A stretch of 64,000 nt of DNA from Streptomyces smaragdinus (GCF_009604385.1 NZ_WEGJ01000003.1:434001-498000); one strand, 5' to 3'; shown: positions 1-8,305, numbered from the stretch's first letter. Numbers and translations: made by a program. The notes: generated by a model not told the origin, from the sequence alone.

Positions 1-252
1 GTCCGGGTGCTCCATGGCCGTGACCAGGTACATGATCGCGTTGTCCAGAATGCGTTCGGCCATGGAGCGGACCATGGTGTGGTCCCGCAGGAGCAGCAGA
101 ATCTCCCGCTCGTACAGGTCGACGTCGGCCGAGTCCGGGGAGTCCAGCACGTTGTACGTCAGCTCACGGATACGCGGCCGCACATCGTTGAGCAGTTCAC
201 GCGGATCCCGGGTACGGGTCGCCCGTGCGTGGTGCTCGATGGCGAGGGTCAT
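1..252 (-). CDS. Hypothetical protein, 3' part cut by the window edge
   Basis: Only the first 84 residues are visible because the gene runs off the left edge. The ATG at 252 follows an AGGAG ribosome binding site five bases away. The visible part is charged and mostly helical, with no signal peptide, membrane segment or motif that I recognise. It lies 94 bases downstream of the 128-residue gene on the same strand and may be co-transcribed with it. Function unknown. I am fairly sure it is coding because the start is good and the frame stays open. Confidence 0.6.
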   Translation of the reverse strand, partial: MTLAIEHHARATRTRDPRELLNDVRPRIRELTYNVLDSPDSADVDLYEREILLLLRDHTMVRSMAERILDNAIMYLVTAMEHPD

Positions 253-346
253 GACTTCTCCTTTGGTTGTCGGGGCGGTGTACGGACCCGCCCTCGGCGA
301 TCTCCCTTGCGCGCCGAGGGCGGGAACCTGGGGGTGAAGCGCTGCT

Positions 347-733
347 CTACCGGGCCTGGTTGCGCTGCACGAGGGTGAGGGCGTCGCGCAGGGTCAGGGG
401 GCAGGTGTGCAGCCCGTTCTCGCCGGGGGTGCGGCGCCAGTGGATGCCTGGCCGCGACAGTCGATACTCGGCAGGTACGGCCACGAATGTGGCAGTGCTC
501 AACACCTCGGCCCCTGGGAGCTGCAACTCCTCAGCCGCCTCCGGCCGGATGAGCCAGTAGAGGTGCCGACCGTCGTCGATGACAGCTCCGCTCTTATCAG
601 CGAGGTGGTCCAGCACGGCTTCGCCGAGGCTGGTCGCAACCTTGATCGCGTCCCAGTGCACTCCGGCTTGCACCAGATCGACGGCGACTTCCGCGCGGGC
701 AGCGTCCTCCCCGGGTCGCAGCGGCCCGGTCAT
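347..733 (-). CDS. Hypothetical protein, small Streptomyces accessory family
   Basis: A soluble protein of 128 residues. I chose the ATG at 733 (MTGPLRPGED); an in-frame start 14 codons upstream would add a low-complexity Arg/Pro tail. The middle holds a pattern with a conserved-looking YWLIRP segment (about residues 59-64) followed by a VAVP turn. I associate this with uncharacterised small proteins found beside HTH regulators in Streptomyces. No catalytic motif is visible. It is divergent from the HTH-TPR regulator at 976, which suggests a shared regulatory context. Function unknown. Confidence 0.6.
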   Translation of the reverse strand: MTGPLRPGEDAARAEVAVDLVQAGVHWDAIKVATSLGEAVLDHLADKSGAVIDDGRHLYWLIRPEAAEELQLPGAEVLSTATFVAVPAEYRLSRPGIHWRRTPGENGLHTCPLTLRDALTLVQRNQAR

Positions 734-910
734 TGAGCCACCCGGAACAGGCCGAGTGCGGCCTCTACAAGCCACGCAAGAGGTTCCGTCACGTCAAACG
801 CTCCTAGCAACGTTGGCCACTCCCCGGGCTACTCGCGCAGCCGGTGGATCTGATGTGGCCAAGTGTCAGGAGTCGACGACTCGCTGCCTTCCCCGTCCCG
901 GGCATCCCCA

Positions 911-937
911 CCATGGGTACGCTGAGTACCCGGATGG
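911..937. promoter_or_regulatory. Inverted repeat, likely operator of the HTH-TPR regulator
   Basis: GGGTAC (915-920) and GTACCC (926-931) form a perfect inverted repeat around a GCTGA spacer. Flanking CCAT and ATGG extend the symmetry with a two-base offset on the right. It lies about 40 bases upstream of the ATG at 976. The rest of the 242-base gap between the divergent genes holds nothing else that I can name. An autoregulatory site for the downstream HTH protein is the simplest reading, but this is inference. Confidence 0.4.
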
Positions 938-975
938 TCGACATGCTGTGATCAGCAAGAACGACAGGGCACCGT

Positions 976-2301
976 ATGACCAGACACCAACCGCCAACCG
1001 CGCTCCCCCGCGCGGTACTCGACCGGGCTGACGTCCGGGCCGCGCTGGCAGCCCACGACTTCGGCACCGTGTTCCGCCTCGCCAGAAGCGAAGCCGGAAT
1101 CAGCTACTCGAAGATCGCAGCCGAGTGCGACATCAAGCCCGATCGGGTCGGCACCCTCGCCCGAGGAACAGGCAACATCACCAGCTACCAGAAGATTGCC
1201 CAGATCGCGGACGCACTTCGCATCCCCGGCCGCCTGATCGGTCTCACCCCACGCGATTGGGAACCGTCAGCCCATTCACGCACGATGCCCCCAAGAACAG
1301 CCCATCCCGAGAACGGAGACGATGTGCGGCGCAGAGACTTCAGCCTCTTCACGGCCGCGGCAGGCCTCGCGACGCAGTTGCCTGCTCTCGCCCGTCCTCG
1401 AACCGGACGCCGCGTGGGAAGCGAGACCCCGGACCGCCTCAGAGAACGCACTGCTCGCCTGCGCCGCTTGGACGACGTCCTCGGCGGAGGCGACACCTAC
1501 CCCGTCTACCTGGGTGAATATCTGAGGACGAAGGCCCTGCTCCGCGACACCACGTACAGCGAGGCAACCGGAAAAGCTCTGCTCTCGGTCCTTGCAGAGC
1601 AGGCGCAGCAGGCGGGCTGGGCCGCGTTCGACGGAGGCAAGCACACCGACGCTGCCGGGCTCTACGAGGTCAGCCACGAGGCAGCGGTGGAGGCGGGAGA
1701 TACCGCTCTCGCAGGCAACGCCCTGGCCTTCCTGGCCTATCAAAAGCTCACCAGAGACCGGCATGCGGGAGTCGAGACAGCCTCCCGCTCGTGTGCTGCC
1801 CTCGGGCCGAACGCGGCCGCCTGCGTACGCGCGCTGCTCTTCGAGCGGTTGGCCTGGGCCCACGCTGTTGCCGGCAACGCAACCGAGGCAGAGCGCGCCC
1901 TCCACACGGCCCAAACCGCACTGACCGAAACGGGCGACGAGCAGCAACCCGACTGGGTCGCATGGATGGACGAGACCGAACTGCAAATCATGACCGGTCG
2001 GTGCTGGACGGAACTTCGGCGTCCGCTTCGAGCAGTACCGGTCCTGGAAGCAGCTCTGGCAAGCTACGACGATGTGCACGCACGGGACAAGAGCCTGTAC
2101 CTGTCCTGGCTCGCCGAGGCCTACGCGACAGCCGGCGAGTTTGAGCAGGCCGCCATGCACACGGGACGGGCGCTGGACCTCTGCACCGGCGTAGCCTCGG
2201 TCCGTCCGCGTCAGCGCCTTACCCCGGTTCTGAAGCTACTGGCCGATCACCCGGATGCCACCGCAGTAGCGGAGGTACTGGAGAAGGCACAGGCAGCCTG
2301 A
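976..2301 (+). CDS. XRE-type HTH regulator with TPR-like C-terminal region
   Basis: A 441-residue predicted transcription regulator. An HTH of XRE/Cro type occupies about residues 26-80 (GISYSKIAAECDIKPDRVGT followed by a second helix). Residues 115-135 carry an RRRDF motif and a short hydrophobic stretch, common in this actinobacterial family. Residues about 150-430 are Ala-rich helical pairs of TPR type. Such proteins resemble BldB/WhiJ-associated and peptide-responsive regulators of Streptomyces, but no specific ligand can be read from the sequence. Divergent from 347-733 and convergent with cutA, with only four bases between the two stops. Weak ribosome site; the ATG at 976 precedes the first conserved segment. 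Confidence 0.8.
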   Translation: MTRHQPPTALPRAVLDRADVRAALAAHDFGTVFRLARSEAGISYSKIAAECDIKPDRVGTLARGTGNITSYQKIAQIADALRIPGRLIGLTPRDWEPSAHSRTMPPRTAHPENGDDVRRRDFSLFTAAAGLATQLPALARPRTGRRVGSETPDRLRERTARLRRLDDVLGGGDTYPVYLGEYLRTKALLRDTTYSEATGKALLSVLAEQAQQAGWAAFDGGKHTDAAGLYEVSHEAAVEAGDTALAGNALAFLAYQKLTRDRHAGVETASRSCAALGPNAAACVRALLFERLAWAHAVAGNATEAERALHTAQTALTETGDEQQPDWVAWMDETELQIMTGRCWTELRRPLRAVPVLEAALASYDDVHARDKSLYLSWLAEAYATAGEFEQAAMHTGRALDLCTGVASVRPRQRLTPVLKLLADHPDATAVAEVLEKAQAA

Positions 2302-2305
2302 CGGA

Positions 2306-2638
2306 TCACTGGTCGTCGGTGGATGTGAGGGTGCTGTCAATCCACCCGAGATACGTTCTTGCCCCGGCCAGAATCGGCACGGCGACGACTTCGGGGTTCT
2401 GCCAGGGGTGAGCCGCCTGCAGATGTCTCTCCAGGTCGGCGTACCGTTCGATCCGAGTCTTGAGCAGCAGCTGCCATTCCTCACCGGTTCCGAACTCCCC
2501 GTTGTGCCAAAAGACGGAGGCAACCGGGCCGATGATCTGAGCCCCTGCGGCAAGGCGCTCCGCGACCGCAGTTCGTGCCAGCTCGACCGCCTGCTCGCGG
2601 GTCTGCGTCGCTGTCTGCACCTGCACGTAGTCAGCCAT
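2306..2638 (-). CDS. cutA: CutA1 divalent-ion tolerance protein
   Basis: 110 residues, the usual length of CutA1. The protein begins MADYVQVQTATQTREQAVEL and contains the family pattern of an early beta strand, a helix ending in ERLAAGAQI, then VFWHNGEFGTGEEWQLLLKT and a late HPW...VVAVPILAG segment. CutA1 forms very stable cytoplasmic trimers and is linked to divalent-metal tolerance, although its biochemical role is still poorly defined. Start chosen at the ATG at 2638. The stop lies four bases from the stop of the convergent regulator gene. Confidence 0.85.
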   Translation of the reverse strand: MADYVQVQTATQTREQAVELARTAVAERLAAGAQIIGPVASVFWHNGEFGTGEEWQLLLKTRIERYADLERHLQAAHPWQNPEVVAVPILAGARTYLGWIDSTLTSTDDQ

Positions 2639-2763
2639 GCGGTCGAGCCTAGCCGTGCAGCAACCCTCTGGCAGGCACGACAACCAGCGCTGCCCTGCCG
2701 GTGCTCGACACCGCCTTCCGCGCATCGACGACTCGGCCCTGGCCCCCCGGCCGGAGGCCAGTC

Positions 2764-3546
2764 CTACCCCTGCGGCAGCTTCGACAGCGTCAGGATTTCC
2801 GCCCCCTCCTCCGTGATCGCGACCGTGTGTTCGCTGTGTGCCGTGCGGCAGCCCGTCGCGCTGCGGAGGGTCCAGCCGTCCGGGTCGATGGCCAGGGTTG
2901 ACGTGTCCGCCATGATCCAGGGCTCCAGGGCCAGGAGGAGGCCGGGGCGGAGTTTGTAGCCCCGGTTCGGGCGGCCCGTGTTGGGGATGTGGGGGTCCTG
3001 GTGCATCGTCGAGCCGATTCCGTGGCCGCCGAATTCCGTGTTGACGGTGTAGCCCGCCTCCGTGAGGGTCGTCCCGATCGCGTGCGAGATGTCGCCCGTG
3101 CGGGCGCCGGGGAGCGCGGCGGCGATGCCTGCCGCCAGGGCCTTCTCCGTCGCCGTGATCAGCGCGACGCTCTCCGGGGGATGCGTTTCGCCCACGATGA
3201 AGCTGATCGCCGCGTCCGCCGCCACTCCGCGCAGGGAGACCGCCAGGTCGAGGGTGAGGAGGTCGCCGTCGGTGAGGGTGTAGTCGTGGGGGCGGGCGTG
3301 AAGGACCGCGTCGTTGACGCCCGTGCAGATGTAGTGGGCGAACGGGCCGCGGCCGAAGGAGGGTTCGTAGTCGACGTAGCAGGACACCGCCCCCGCCTCG
3401 GTGATCAGCGACTTGGTCCAGCGGTCGATGTCCAGCAGGTTCACGCCCACCGCGCTGCGGGCCTTCAGGGTCTGCAGGATGTCCGCGACCAGGGCGCCGG
3501 TGTCCCTTGCTCGGGCCAGCAGGGCGGGGTTCAGGATCTCGATCAT
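2764..3546 (-). CDS. map: Type I methionine aminopeptidase, paralog
   Basis: 260 residues. Removes N-terminal Met from nascent proteins with a two-metal site. The metal ligands are visible: D100 in LTLDLAVS, D111, H175 in GGHGIG, E208 in LALEPW and E239 in HSEHT, with substrate-binding H83. The ATG at 3546 follows a GAGAG ribosome site. The gene is not in the ribosomal-protein neighbourhood (secY-adk-map) where the housekeeping copy normally sits in Streptomyces, so this is probably a second, specially regulated copy. That fits its unusual AT-rich promoter with a palindrome over the spacer. The window cannot show whether a second copy exists. Confidence 0.9.
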   Translation of the reverse strand: MIEILNPALLARARDTGALVADILQTLKARSAVGVNLLDIDRWTKSLITEAGAVSCYVDYEPSFGRGPFAHYICTGVNDAVLHARPHDYTLTDGDLLTLDLAVSLRGVAADAAISFIVGETHPPESVALITATEKALAAGIAAALPGARTGDISHAIGTTLTEAGYTVNTEFGGHGIGSTMHQDPHIPNTGRPNRGYKLRPGLLLALEPWIMADTSTLAIDPDGWTLRSATGCRTAHSEHTVAITEEGAEILTLSKLPQG

Positions 3547-3572
3547 GGGCTGCTCTCGTCGCGGGGCCAATT

Positions 3573-3599
3573 ATTATACCGGCCATACTATACCGGTAT
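3573..3599 (-). promoter_or_regulatory. AT-rich promoter and palindromic operator of map
   Basis: On the minus strand a perfect TATAAT -10 box lies at 3573-3578, 27 bases upstream of the map ATG. TATACCGG occurs twice as a direct repeat (3575-3582 and 3589-3596), 14 bases apart, and the second copy belongs to the perfect palindrome ATACCGGTAT (3590-3599). The palindrome falls in the -35/spacer region and no TTGACA-like -35 is present. This suggests control by a DNA-binding protein acting on the spacer. The low GC here contrasts sharply with its surroundings. Confidence 0.5.
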
Positions 3600-3752
3600 T
3601 TTAATTGGCATCCATGCCGCGAAACGTGCACACGGCGACGAAATCCGTCGGCCGGCGTCCGGAACCCCCGCCACCAGCGTCCAATTCGGCCAGTTCCAGG
3701 CGGTCTTGTGCAACCCGCGTAGACCCCTCATCATCAGTTGCACGGGCCAACC

Positions 3753-3788
3753 GTCAAAGTTTCAATTGACACGGGCATGCCATTTGAC
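3753..3788 (+). promoter_or_regulatory. GTCAA/TTGAC repeats upstream of the protease gene
   Basis: The 291-base gap between map and the protease gene holds, near its right end, GTCAA (3753-3757), TTGAC (3766-3770) and TTGAC again (3784-3788). The first two form an inverted repeat and the last two are direct repeats 18 bases apart. A TTGACA at 3766-3771 could be a -35 box, but I see no good -10 at 17-18 bases. Treat as a possible regulatory region only. Confidence 0.25.
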
Positions 3789-3837
3789 GCTTGGCCCGGG
3801 ACGCAGTCACAGACAACTCGAGAGCGGAAGGACTCCG

Positions 3838-5421
3838 ATGTCATCGATCCGTGCGAATCGCCGTAGATGGGCCAAGCTGGGCACAACCGCCGCCATCGTG
3901 CTCGCCGTAGGCACCATCTCCCCCACCGCGTTCGCCGCGCCGACCGAGAAGCCCCAGGGAACCATCGGTCACGAGCACTCCAAGCACGCCATCAAGGACA
4001 GCTACCTGGTCACCCTCAAGGCCGGTGAGGCCAAGGGGTTCTCGGCGGCCGGCAAGGAAATCGCCACCAAGCACGGGGCCAAGGTCAAGCGTACGTTCAA
4101 GAGCGTGCTCAATGGCTACGAGGTCCAGGCCACCCCCGCCCAGGCGAAGAAGCTCGCCGCCGATGACGCGGTGGCCTCCGTCGAGGCCAACCAGACGGTC
4201 CACGCGACCGCCACCCAGACCAACCCGCCCTCCTGGGGCCTGGACCGCATCGACCAGGCAAACCTGCCCCTCAACCAGACGTACACCTACCCCGACAAGG
4301 CGGGCCAGGGCGTCACGGCGTACGTCATCGACACCGGTGTACGCATCTCGCACTCCACCTTCGGCGGGCGGGCCGCCAACGGCTACGACGCCGTGGACGG
4401 CGACAACGTCGCCCAGGACGGCAACGGCCACGGCACGCACGTCGCGGGCACGATCGCCGGTTCGCAGTACGGCGTCGCGAAGAAGGCCAACATCGTCGCG
4501 GTGCGGGTGCTGGACAACTCCGGTTCGGGCTCGACGGCCGGCGTGATCGAGGGCATCGACTGGGTGGCGGACCACCACTCCGGGCCCTCGGTGGCCAACA
4601 TGTCGCTCGGTGGCGGCGCCAGCTCCACCCTCGACTCGGCGGTGACCGCCGCGATCAACTCGGGCGTGACCTTCGCGGTCGCGGCCGGCAACGAGAGCAG
4701 GGACGCCTCCCTCGGCTCGCCGGCCCGCGTGGCCGCCGCGATCACCGTGGGCGCGACCGACAGCGGTGACAACCGGGCCTCGTACTCCAACTACGGCACG
4801 GTGGTCGACCTGTTCGCCCCGGGTTCCTCGATCACCTCGTCGTGGAACACCAGCGACAGCGCCACCAACTCCATCTCCGGCACCTCGATGGCGACCCCGC
4901 ACGTCGCGGGCGCGGCGGCCCTGTACCTGGCCGACCACCCCGGCGCCACCCCGGCCGCCATCCAGACGGCGCTGAAGGACGCGGCGACCTCCGGCGTCGT
5001 CAAGAACCCGGGCAGCGGCTCGCCGAACCGGCTGCTGAACGTCGGCGGCGACGGCGGTGGCGGCGAGGAGCCGCCGCCCACCGGTGACACGTACACCAAC
5101 AACACCAACTACACGATCAGCGACGGCTACACCACGACGTCGTCGATCTCGGTCCCCCTGTCCGGCAACGGCCCGGCGGACCTGCAGGTGTCGGTCAACA
5201 TCGTGCACACCTACGTCGGTGACCTGACCGTCCGGCTGGTCGCCCCGAACGGCGCCTACGCGATCCTGTGGGACGAGGAGGGCGGCTCCGCCGACAACAT
5301 CAACGCCTCCTGGAGCGTGGACGCCTCCACGGTCCCGGCCGGCGGCACCTGGCGGCTGCAGGTGACGGACAGCTACTACGGTGACACCGGGTACATCGAC
5401 TCCTGGTCGATGACGTTCTGA
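3838..5421 (+). CDS. Secreted subtilisin-like serine protease with C-terminal P-domain
   Basis: 527 residues, exported endopeptidase of the S8 family. Residues 1-33 are a signal peptide (Arg-rich start, hydrophobic core, AFA-AP cleavage). Residues about 54-124 are an I9-type inhibitory propeptide. The catalytic domain carries Asp165 (YVIDTG), His198 (GHGTHVAG), oxyanion Asn285 (AAGNES) and Ser350 (GTSMATPHVAG). A Gly-rich linker near 398-408 leads to a proprotein-convertase P-domain of about 110 residues ending in SWSMTF. The ATG at 3838 follows a GGAAGGA ribosome site. The P-domain probably stabilises the enzyme or binds substrate. A strong shared terminator follows. Confidence 0.93.
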   Translation: MSSIRANRRRWAKLGTTAAIVLAVGTISPTAFAAPTEKPQGTIGHEHSKHAIKDSYLVTLKAGEAKGFSAAGKEIATKHGAKVKRTFKSVLNGYEVQATPAQAKKLAADDAVASVEANQTVHATATQTNPPSWGLDRIDQANLPLNQTYTYPDKAGQGVTAYVIDTGVRISHSTFGGRAANGYDAVDGDNVAQDGNGHGTHVAGTIAGSQYGVAKKANIVAVRVLDNSGSGSTAGVIEGIDWVADHHSGPSVANMSLGGGASSTLDSAVTAAINSGVTFAVAAGNESRDASLGSPARVAAAITVGATDSGDNRASYSNYGTVVDLFAPGSSITSSWNTSDSATNSISGTSMATPHVAGAAALYLADHPGATPAAIQTALKDAATSGVVKNPGSGSPNRLLNVGGDGGGGEEPPPTGDTYTNNTNYTISDGYTTTSSISVPLSGNGPADLQVSVNIVHTYVGDLTVRLVAPNGAYAILWDEEGGSADNINASWSVDASTVPAGGTWRLQVTDSYYGDTGYIDSWSMTF

Positions 5422-5441
5422 TCCCGGCGAGTTGATCAACG

Positions 5442-5472
5442 CCCCCGTACCGGACCGGGTCCGGTACGGGGG
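5442..5472. terminator. Bidirectional hairpin terminator
   Basis: A perfect 13-base stem (5442-5454 with 5460-5472) and a five-base CCGGG loop lie 20 bases after the protease stop and just before the convergent Nudix stop. No T-run is needed for such GC-rich Streptomyces hairpins. Confidence 0.8.
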
Positions 5473-5480
5473 CCGCGCCG

Positions 5481-6044
5481 TCACCCGGGGTCCGGGCGCG
5501 CCCCGGGCAGCGCGGGCGTCGCCTCGTCCAGCAGCAGGTACAGGACGCCCACCAGCGTGCCGCTGGAGACGATCTCCCTGCGGTCGATCATGCCGCGGAG
5601 GGCGGTGAGGGGGATCCACTCGATCCGGTCGGACTCGTTCCGCTCCGTCGGGGGGCCGGTCCAGGTGGCCGTGTCGGCGCGGAAGACGTGGTGTTCGGAG
5701 TCGGTGATGCCGTTCGCCGGCTGGGCGTAGACCAGGGGTCTCACCGCGGGGACGCGCCAGCCGGTCTCCTCCTCGACCTCGCGGACCGCCGTCTGGGCCG
5801 GGGTCTCGCCGGGTTCGATCAGGCCCATCGGGAGCTCCCAGGCCCAGGTGTCGGTGATGAAGCGGTGGCGCCACATCATCAGGACCTGGCGGTGGTCGTT
5901 CACCACGGCGGCGACCGACAGGTGCCGTATGCGGACCACGTGGTGTTCCAGGCGGTGGCCGTCGGGTTGCTGGACGTCGGCCAGCCAGAGATTGACCCAG
6001 GAGTTCTCGTAGATCTGCCGCTCGCCGTGGACCGTCCAGCGCAT
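5481..6044 (-). CDS. Nudix hydrolase (ADP-ribose pyrophosphatase-like)
   Basis: 187 residues. Hydrolyses a nucleoside diphosphate linked to another group, using the Nudix box visible near residues 75-97: it starts GLIEPGE and ends REVEEETGW, matching Gx5Ex7REUxEExGU. The length and the N-terminal beta strands resemble the ADP-ribose or GDP-mannose pyrophosphatase branch; substrate not determinable. The ATG at 6044 is the only reasonable start. Divergent from the RclA-like gene with a 170-base gap. Confidence 0.85.
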   Translation of the reverse strand: MRWTVHGERQIYENSWVNLWLADVQQPDGHRLEHHVVRIRHLSVAAVVNDHRQVLMMWRHRFITDTWAWELPMGLIEPGETPAQTAVREVEEETGWRVPAVRPLVYAQPANGITDSEHHVFRADTATWTGPPTERNESDRIEWIPLTALRGMIDRREIVSSGTLVGVLYLLLDEATPALPGARPDPG

Positions 6045-6123
6045 GGAGTCCCTTCCCCTTCGTCGTCTGCGGGCTCCAGCGTGTCAGCGCGGGGGAGAAT
6101 CCGGAGTAAATCGGGGAATTGCA

Positions 6124-6158
6124 TATAATCTGCGCCGGGTGTCACGGACAGCGTTGTC
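6124..6158 (+). promoter_or_regulatory. TATAAT box and inverted repeat before the RclA-like gene
   Basis: A perfect TATAAT lies at 6124-6129 in the plus orientation, about 85 bases before the ATG at 6215. Just downstream, GACA-GCGT-TGTC (6147-6158) forms a small inverted repeat, and TGTCA recurs three times nearby. A plain -35 is not obvious. The site could be an operator near +1; evidence is limited to spacing and symmetry. Confidence 0.35.
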
Positions 6159-6214
6159 AGCTCTGTCATACGTTACGGACACAAGGAAAGAAGACACGAC
6201 GGAAGTTGGATTCC

Positions 6215-7600
6215 ATGGCTGCAATCCCGTCCGGCTCACCGGTGATGGACGTCGACCTCGCGGTGGTCGGCTTCGGCAAGGGCGGCAAGACGCTCATCGG
6301 TGCGATGGCCGCGCGCGGGAAGCGGGTCGCGCTGATCGAGCAGTCCGACCAGATGTACGGCGGGACCTGCATCAACATCGGGTGCGTCCCCACCAAGGCG
6401 CTCATCCACCGGGCCGAGCACCCCGATTCGCGGCTGGACGGGGAGGCGTGGTTCGCGCGGGCCGCCGAGCAGACGGCCACGCTCACCGCCGCGATGCGGG
6501 CGGCGAACTTCACCCTGTTCGACAGCCCCGAGACGTCAACCGTCGTCACCGGGCGGGCCCGGTTCGAGGATCCGCACACCCTGGTGGTGACGGCGGGGAC
6601 GGACGTGCTGCGGGTGCGGGCGGAGACGATCGTCGTCAACACCGGGGCGGAGCCCGCCATGCCGCCGATCCCCGGGCTGGCGGAGAGCAAGCGGGTGGTC
6701 ACCAGCACCGGGATGCTCGCACTCACCGAGCGGCCCGGGGAGCTGATCGTCCTCGGGGGCGGTTACGTGGGTGTCGAGTTCGCCGCCATGCACGCGGCGT
6801 ACGGCACCCGGGTCACCCTGCTGCAGCGCGGTCCGCGGCTGCTGCCGAAGGAGGACCCGGAGATCTCCGCCGAGATGGAGACGCTGCTCACCGACGCGGG
6901 GGTACGGGTGGTCACGGGCGCCGCCATGCACGCGGTCACCGACAGCGGTGACCGGGTCCGGGTCGGCTTCGGGGACGGGGACGGCGTGGAGGCGGACCTG
7001 GTGCTGGCGGCCCTCGGGCGGCGGCCGGTCACGGAGGGGCTGGGGCTCGAGGAGGTCGGGATCGCGGTCGGGAAGCGGGGGGAGGTGGTGGTCGACGAGT
7101 ATCTGCGTACGTCCCTGCCCCACGTCTACGCCGTCGGTGACGTCAACGGCGGGCCGCAGTTCACGTACATCTCCCTCGACGACTTCCGGATCGTCCTCGA
7201 CCAGCTCACCGGCGAGGGCCGGCGCGCGACCACCGACCGGGTCGCGGTGCCGCACACCGTGTTCACCACGCCGCCCCTGGCCCGCGTCGGGCTGACGTCG
7301 GCCGAGGCGCGGGCGACCGGGCGGCCGCTGAAGACCGCGGTGCGGAGGGTGGCCGAGATGCCGGCCGTTCCTCGGGCGAAGATCGTGGGGGATGCCCGGG
7401 GGGTGATGACGGCTGTCGTGGACGCTGAGACGGATGAGGTGCTGGGGGTTACGGTGCTGGCGCACGACGCGCATGAGGTGATCAATACGGTCGCCGTGGG
7501 GATGCGGTGCGGGGCTACCGCCTCGAGTCTGCGGGACGGGATCTACACCCATCCGTCCATGACGGAGGCGCTCAATGATCTGCTGGGGCACTTGGGCTGA
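6215..7600 (+). CDS. RclA-like flavin disulfide reductase (predicted cupric reductase)
   Basis: 461 residues. N-terminal FAD fold with GFGKGGKT, redox disulfide C52-x4-C57 (GTCINIGC), central NAD(P) fold (LGGGYVGVEFA), QFTYISLDDFRIV and the C-terminal dimerisation segment ending HPSMTEALNDL. Within the mercuric reductase/lipoamide dehydrogenase superfamily, the GFGKxGKT start and the FTYISLDD block match Escherichia coli RclA as I remember it. RclA is a Cu(II) reductase that protects against hypochlorous acid. No extra metal-binding HMA domain as in MerA. The ATG at 6215 follows GGAAG. Stands alone, divergent from the Nudix gene. A redox-stress role is inferred. Confidence 0.8.
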   Translation: MAAIPSGSPVMDVDLAVVGFGKGGKTLIGAMAARGKRVALIEQSDQMYGGTCINIGCVPTKALIHRAEHPDSRLDGEAWFARAAEQTATLTAAMRAANFTLFDSPETSTVVTGRARFEDPHTLVVTAGTDVLRVRAETIVVNTGAEPAMPPIPGLAESKRVVTSTGMLALTERPGELIVLGGGYVGVEFAAMHAAYGTRVTLLQRGPRLLPKEDPEISAEMETLLTDAGVRVVTGAAMHAVTDSGDRVRVGFGDGDGVEADLVLAALGRRPVTEGLGLEEVGIAVGKRGEVVVDEYLRTSLPHVYAVGDVNGGPQFTYISLDDFRIVLDQLTGEGRRATTDRVAVPHTVFTTPPLARVGLTSAEARATGRPLKTAVRRVAEMPAVPRAKIVGDARGVMTAVVDAETDEVLGVTVLAHDAHEVINTVAVGMRCGATASSLRDGIYTHPSMTEALNDLLGHLG

Positions 7601-7606
7601 GGTCCC

Positions 7607-7647
7607 CCGAAGGGTTCGCCTCCGGCGCCGGCCGCCCGCGCCTTCGG
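7607..7647 (+). terminator. Possible hairpin terminator after the RclA-like gene
   Basis: CCGAAGG (7607-7613) pairs with CCTTCGG (7641-7647) around a GC-rich loop that can fold further. It lies in the 77-base space between two convergent genes. Imperfect, so only moderate support. Confidence 0.35.
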
Positions 7648-7677
7648 CACGGGATGATTCCCACCCGCAGCCGCCCG

Positions 7678-8298
7678 TTACCGGCCCTGGGGGTCGCCCT
7701 CGGCCGGCTTGGGGTGCCGCGGTGACGTCAGCCGCTCCTTCGCGGCCGGCCACTCGTCGGCGAGGAGGGAGAAGTAGACGCTGTCGCGCCAGGTGCCGTC
7801 CGGGCGGCGGCGGTGGCGGCGCAGCACGCCCTCGCGGCGGGCGCCGAGGCGGGCGATCGCGGCCTGGGAGCGTTCGTTGCGGTGGTCGGTCTTCAGCTGG
7901 ACGCGGCCCATGCCCAGGTCCTCGAAGGCGTGGGTGAGCAGCAGGACCTTGGTCTCGGTGTTCACGGCGGAGCGCCAGTACGCCCGGCCGTACCAGGTCC
8001 AGCCGATCTCCAGCCGCTCGTCGCCGGGCGCGATGTCCAGGTACGTCGTCCAGCCGACCGCCCGCCCGCTCGCGAGATGGATCACGGCGAACGGCACGTA
8101 GCCGGGGTCGGCCAGCACGGCGTCCAGCTTCTCCCGGAGCTCGCCGGGGGTACGCGGCGCCGGGCCGCCCTGCCAGCGCCACACCTCCTCGTCCCCGCCG
8201 CCCGCGGCGAAGAGGTCGTCGAGATGGGCCGGGGTCAGCGGCTCGAGGCGGACGTGGCGGCCGGTGAGCGTGACGGGGTGCGGGGTCTTCGCAGGCAT
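7678..8298 (-). CDS. GNAT family N-acetyltransferase (RimJ/RimL-like)
   Basis: 206 residues. Acetyl-CoA-dependent transferase of the RimJ/RimL branch: an N-terminal GRHVRLEPLTPAHLDDL block, the WT..AYWRSAVNTETKVLLLTHAFEDLGMGRVQLKTDHRNERSQ core (acetyl-CoA loop and helix), and a C-terminal R..G..RDSVYFSLLADEW strand. Substrate unknown. The ATG at 8298 is seven bases downstream of a good -10 sequence and has no ribosome site, suggesting a leaderless message. Lies 48 bases downstream of the dGTPase-like gene on the same strand. Confidence 0.85.
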   Translation of the reverse strand: MPAKTPHPVTLTGRHVRLEPLTPAHLDDLFAAGGGDEEVWRWQGGPAPRTPGELREKLDAVLADPGYVPFAVIHLASGRAVGWTTYLDIAPGDERLEIGWTWYGRAYWRSAVNTETKVLLLTHAFEDLGMGRVQLKTDHRNERSQAAIARLGARREGVLRRHRRRPDGTWRDSVYFSLLADEWPAAKERLTSPRHPKPAEGDPQGR

Positions 8299-8305
8299 GG
8301 TCGTG

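Noticed and set aside
3601..3837. N-terminal extension of the protease gene into upstream sequence
   Set aside because: The ATG at 3838 has a ribosome site and is followed directly by a perfect signal peptide; the upstream in-frame sequence lacks coding character.
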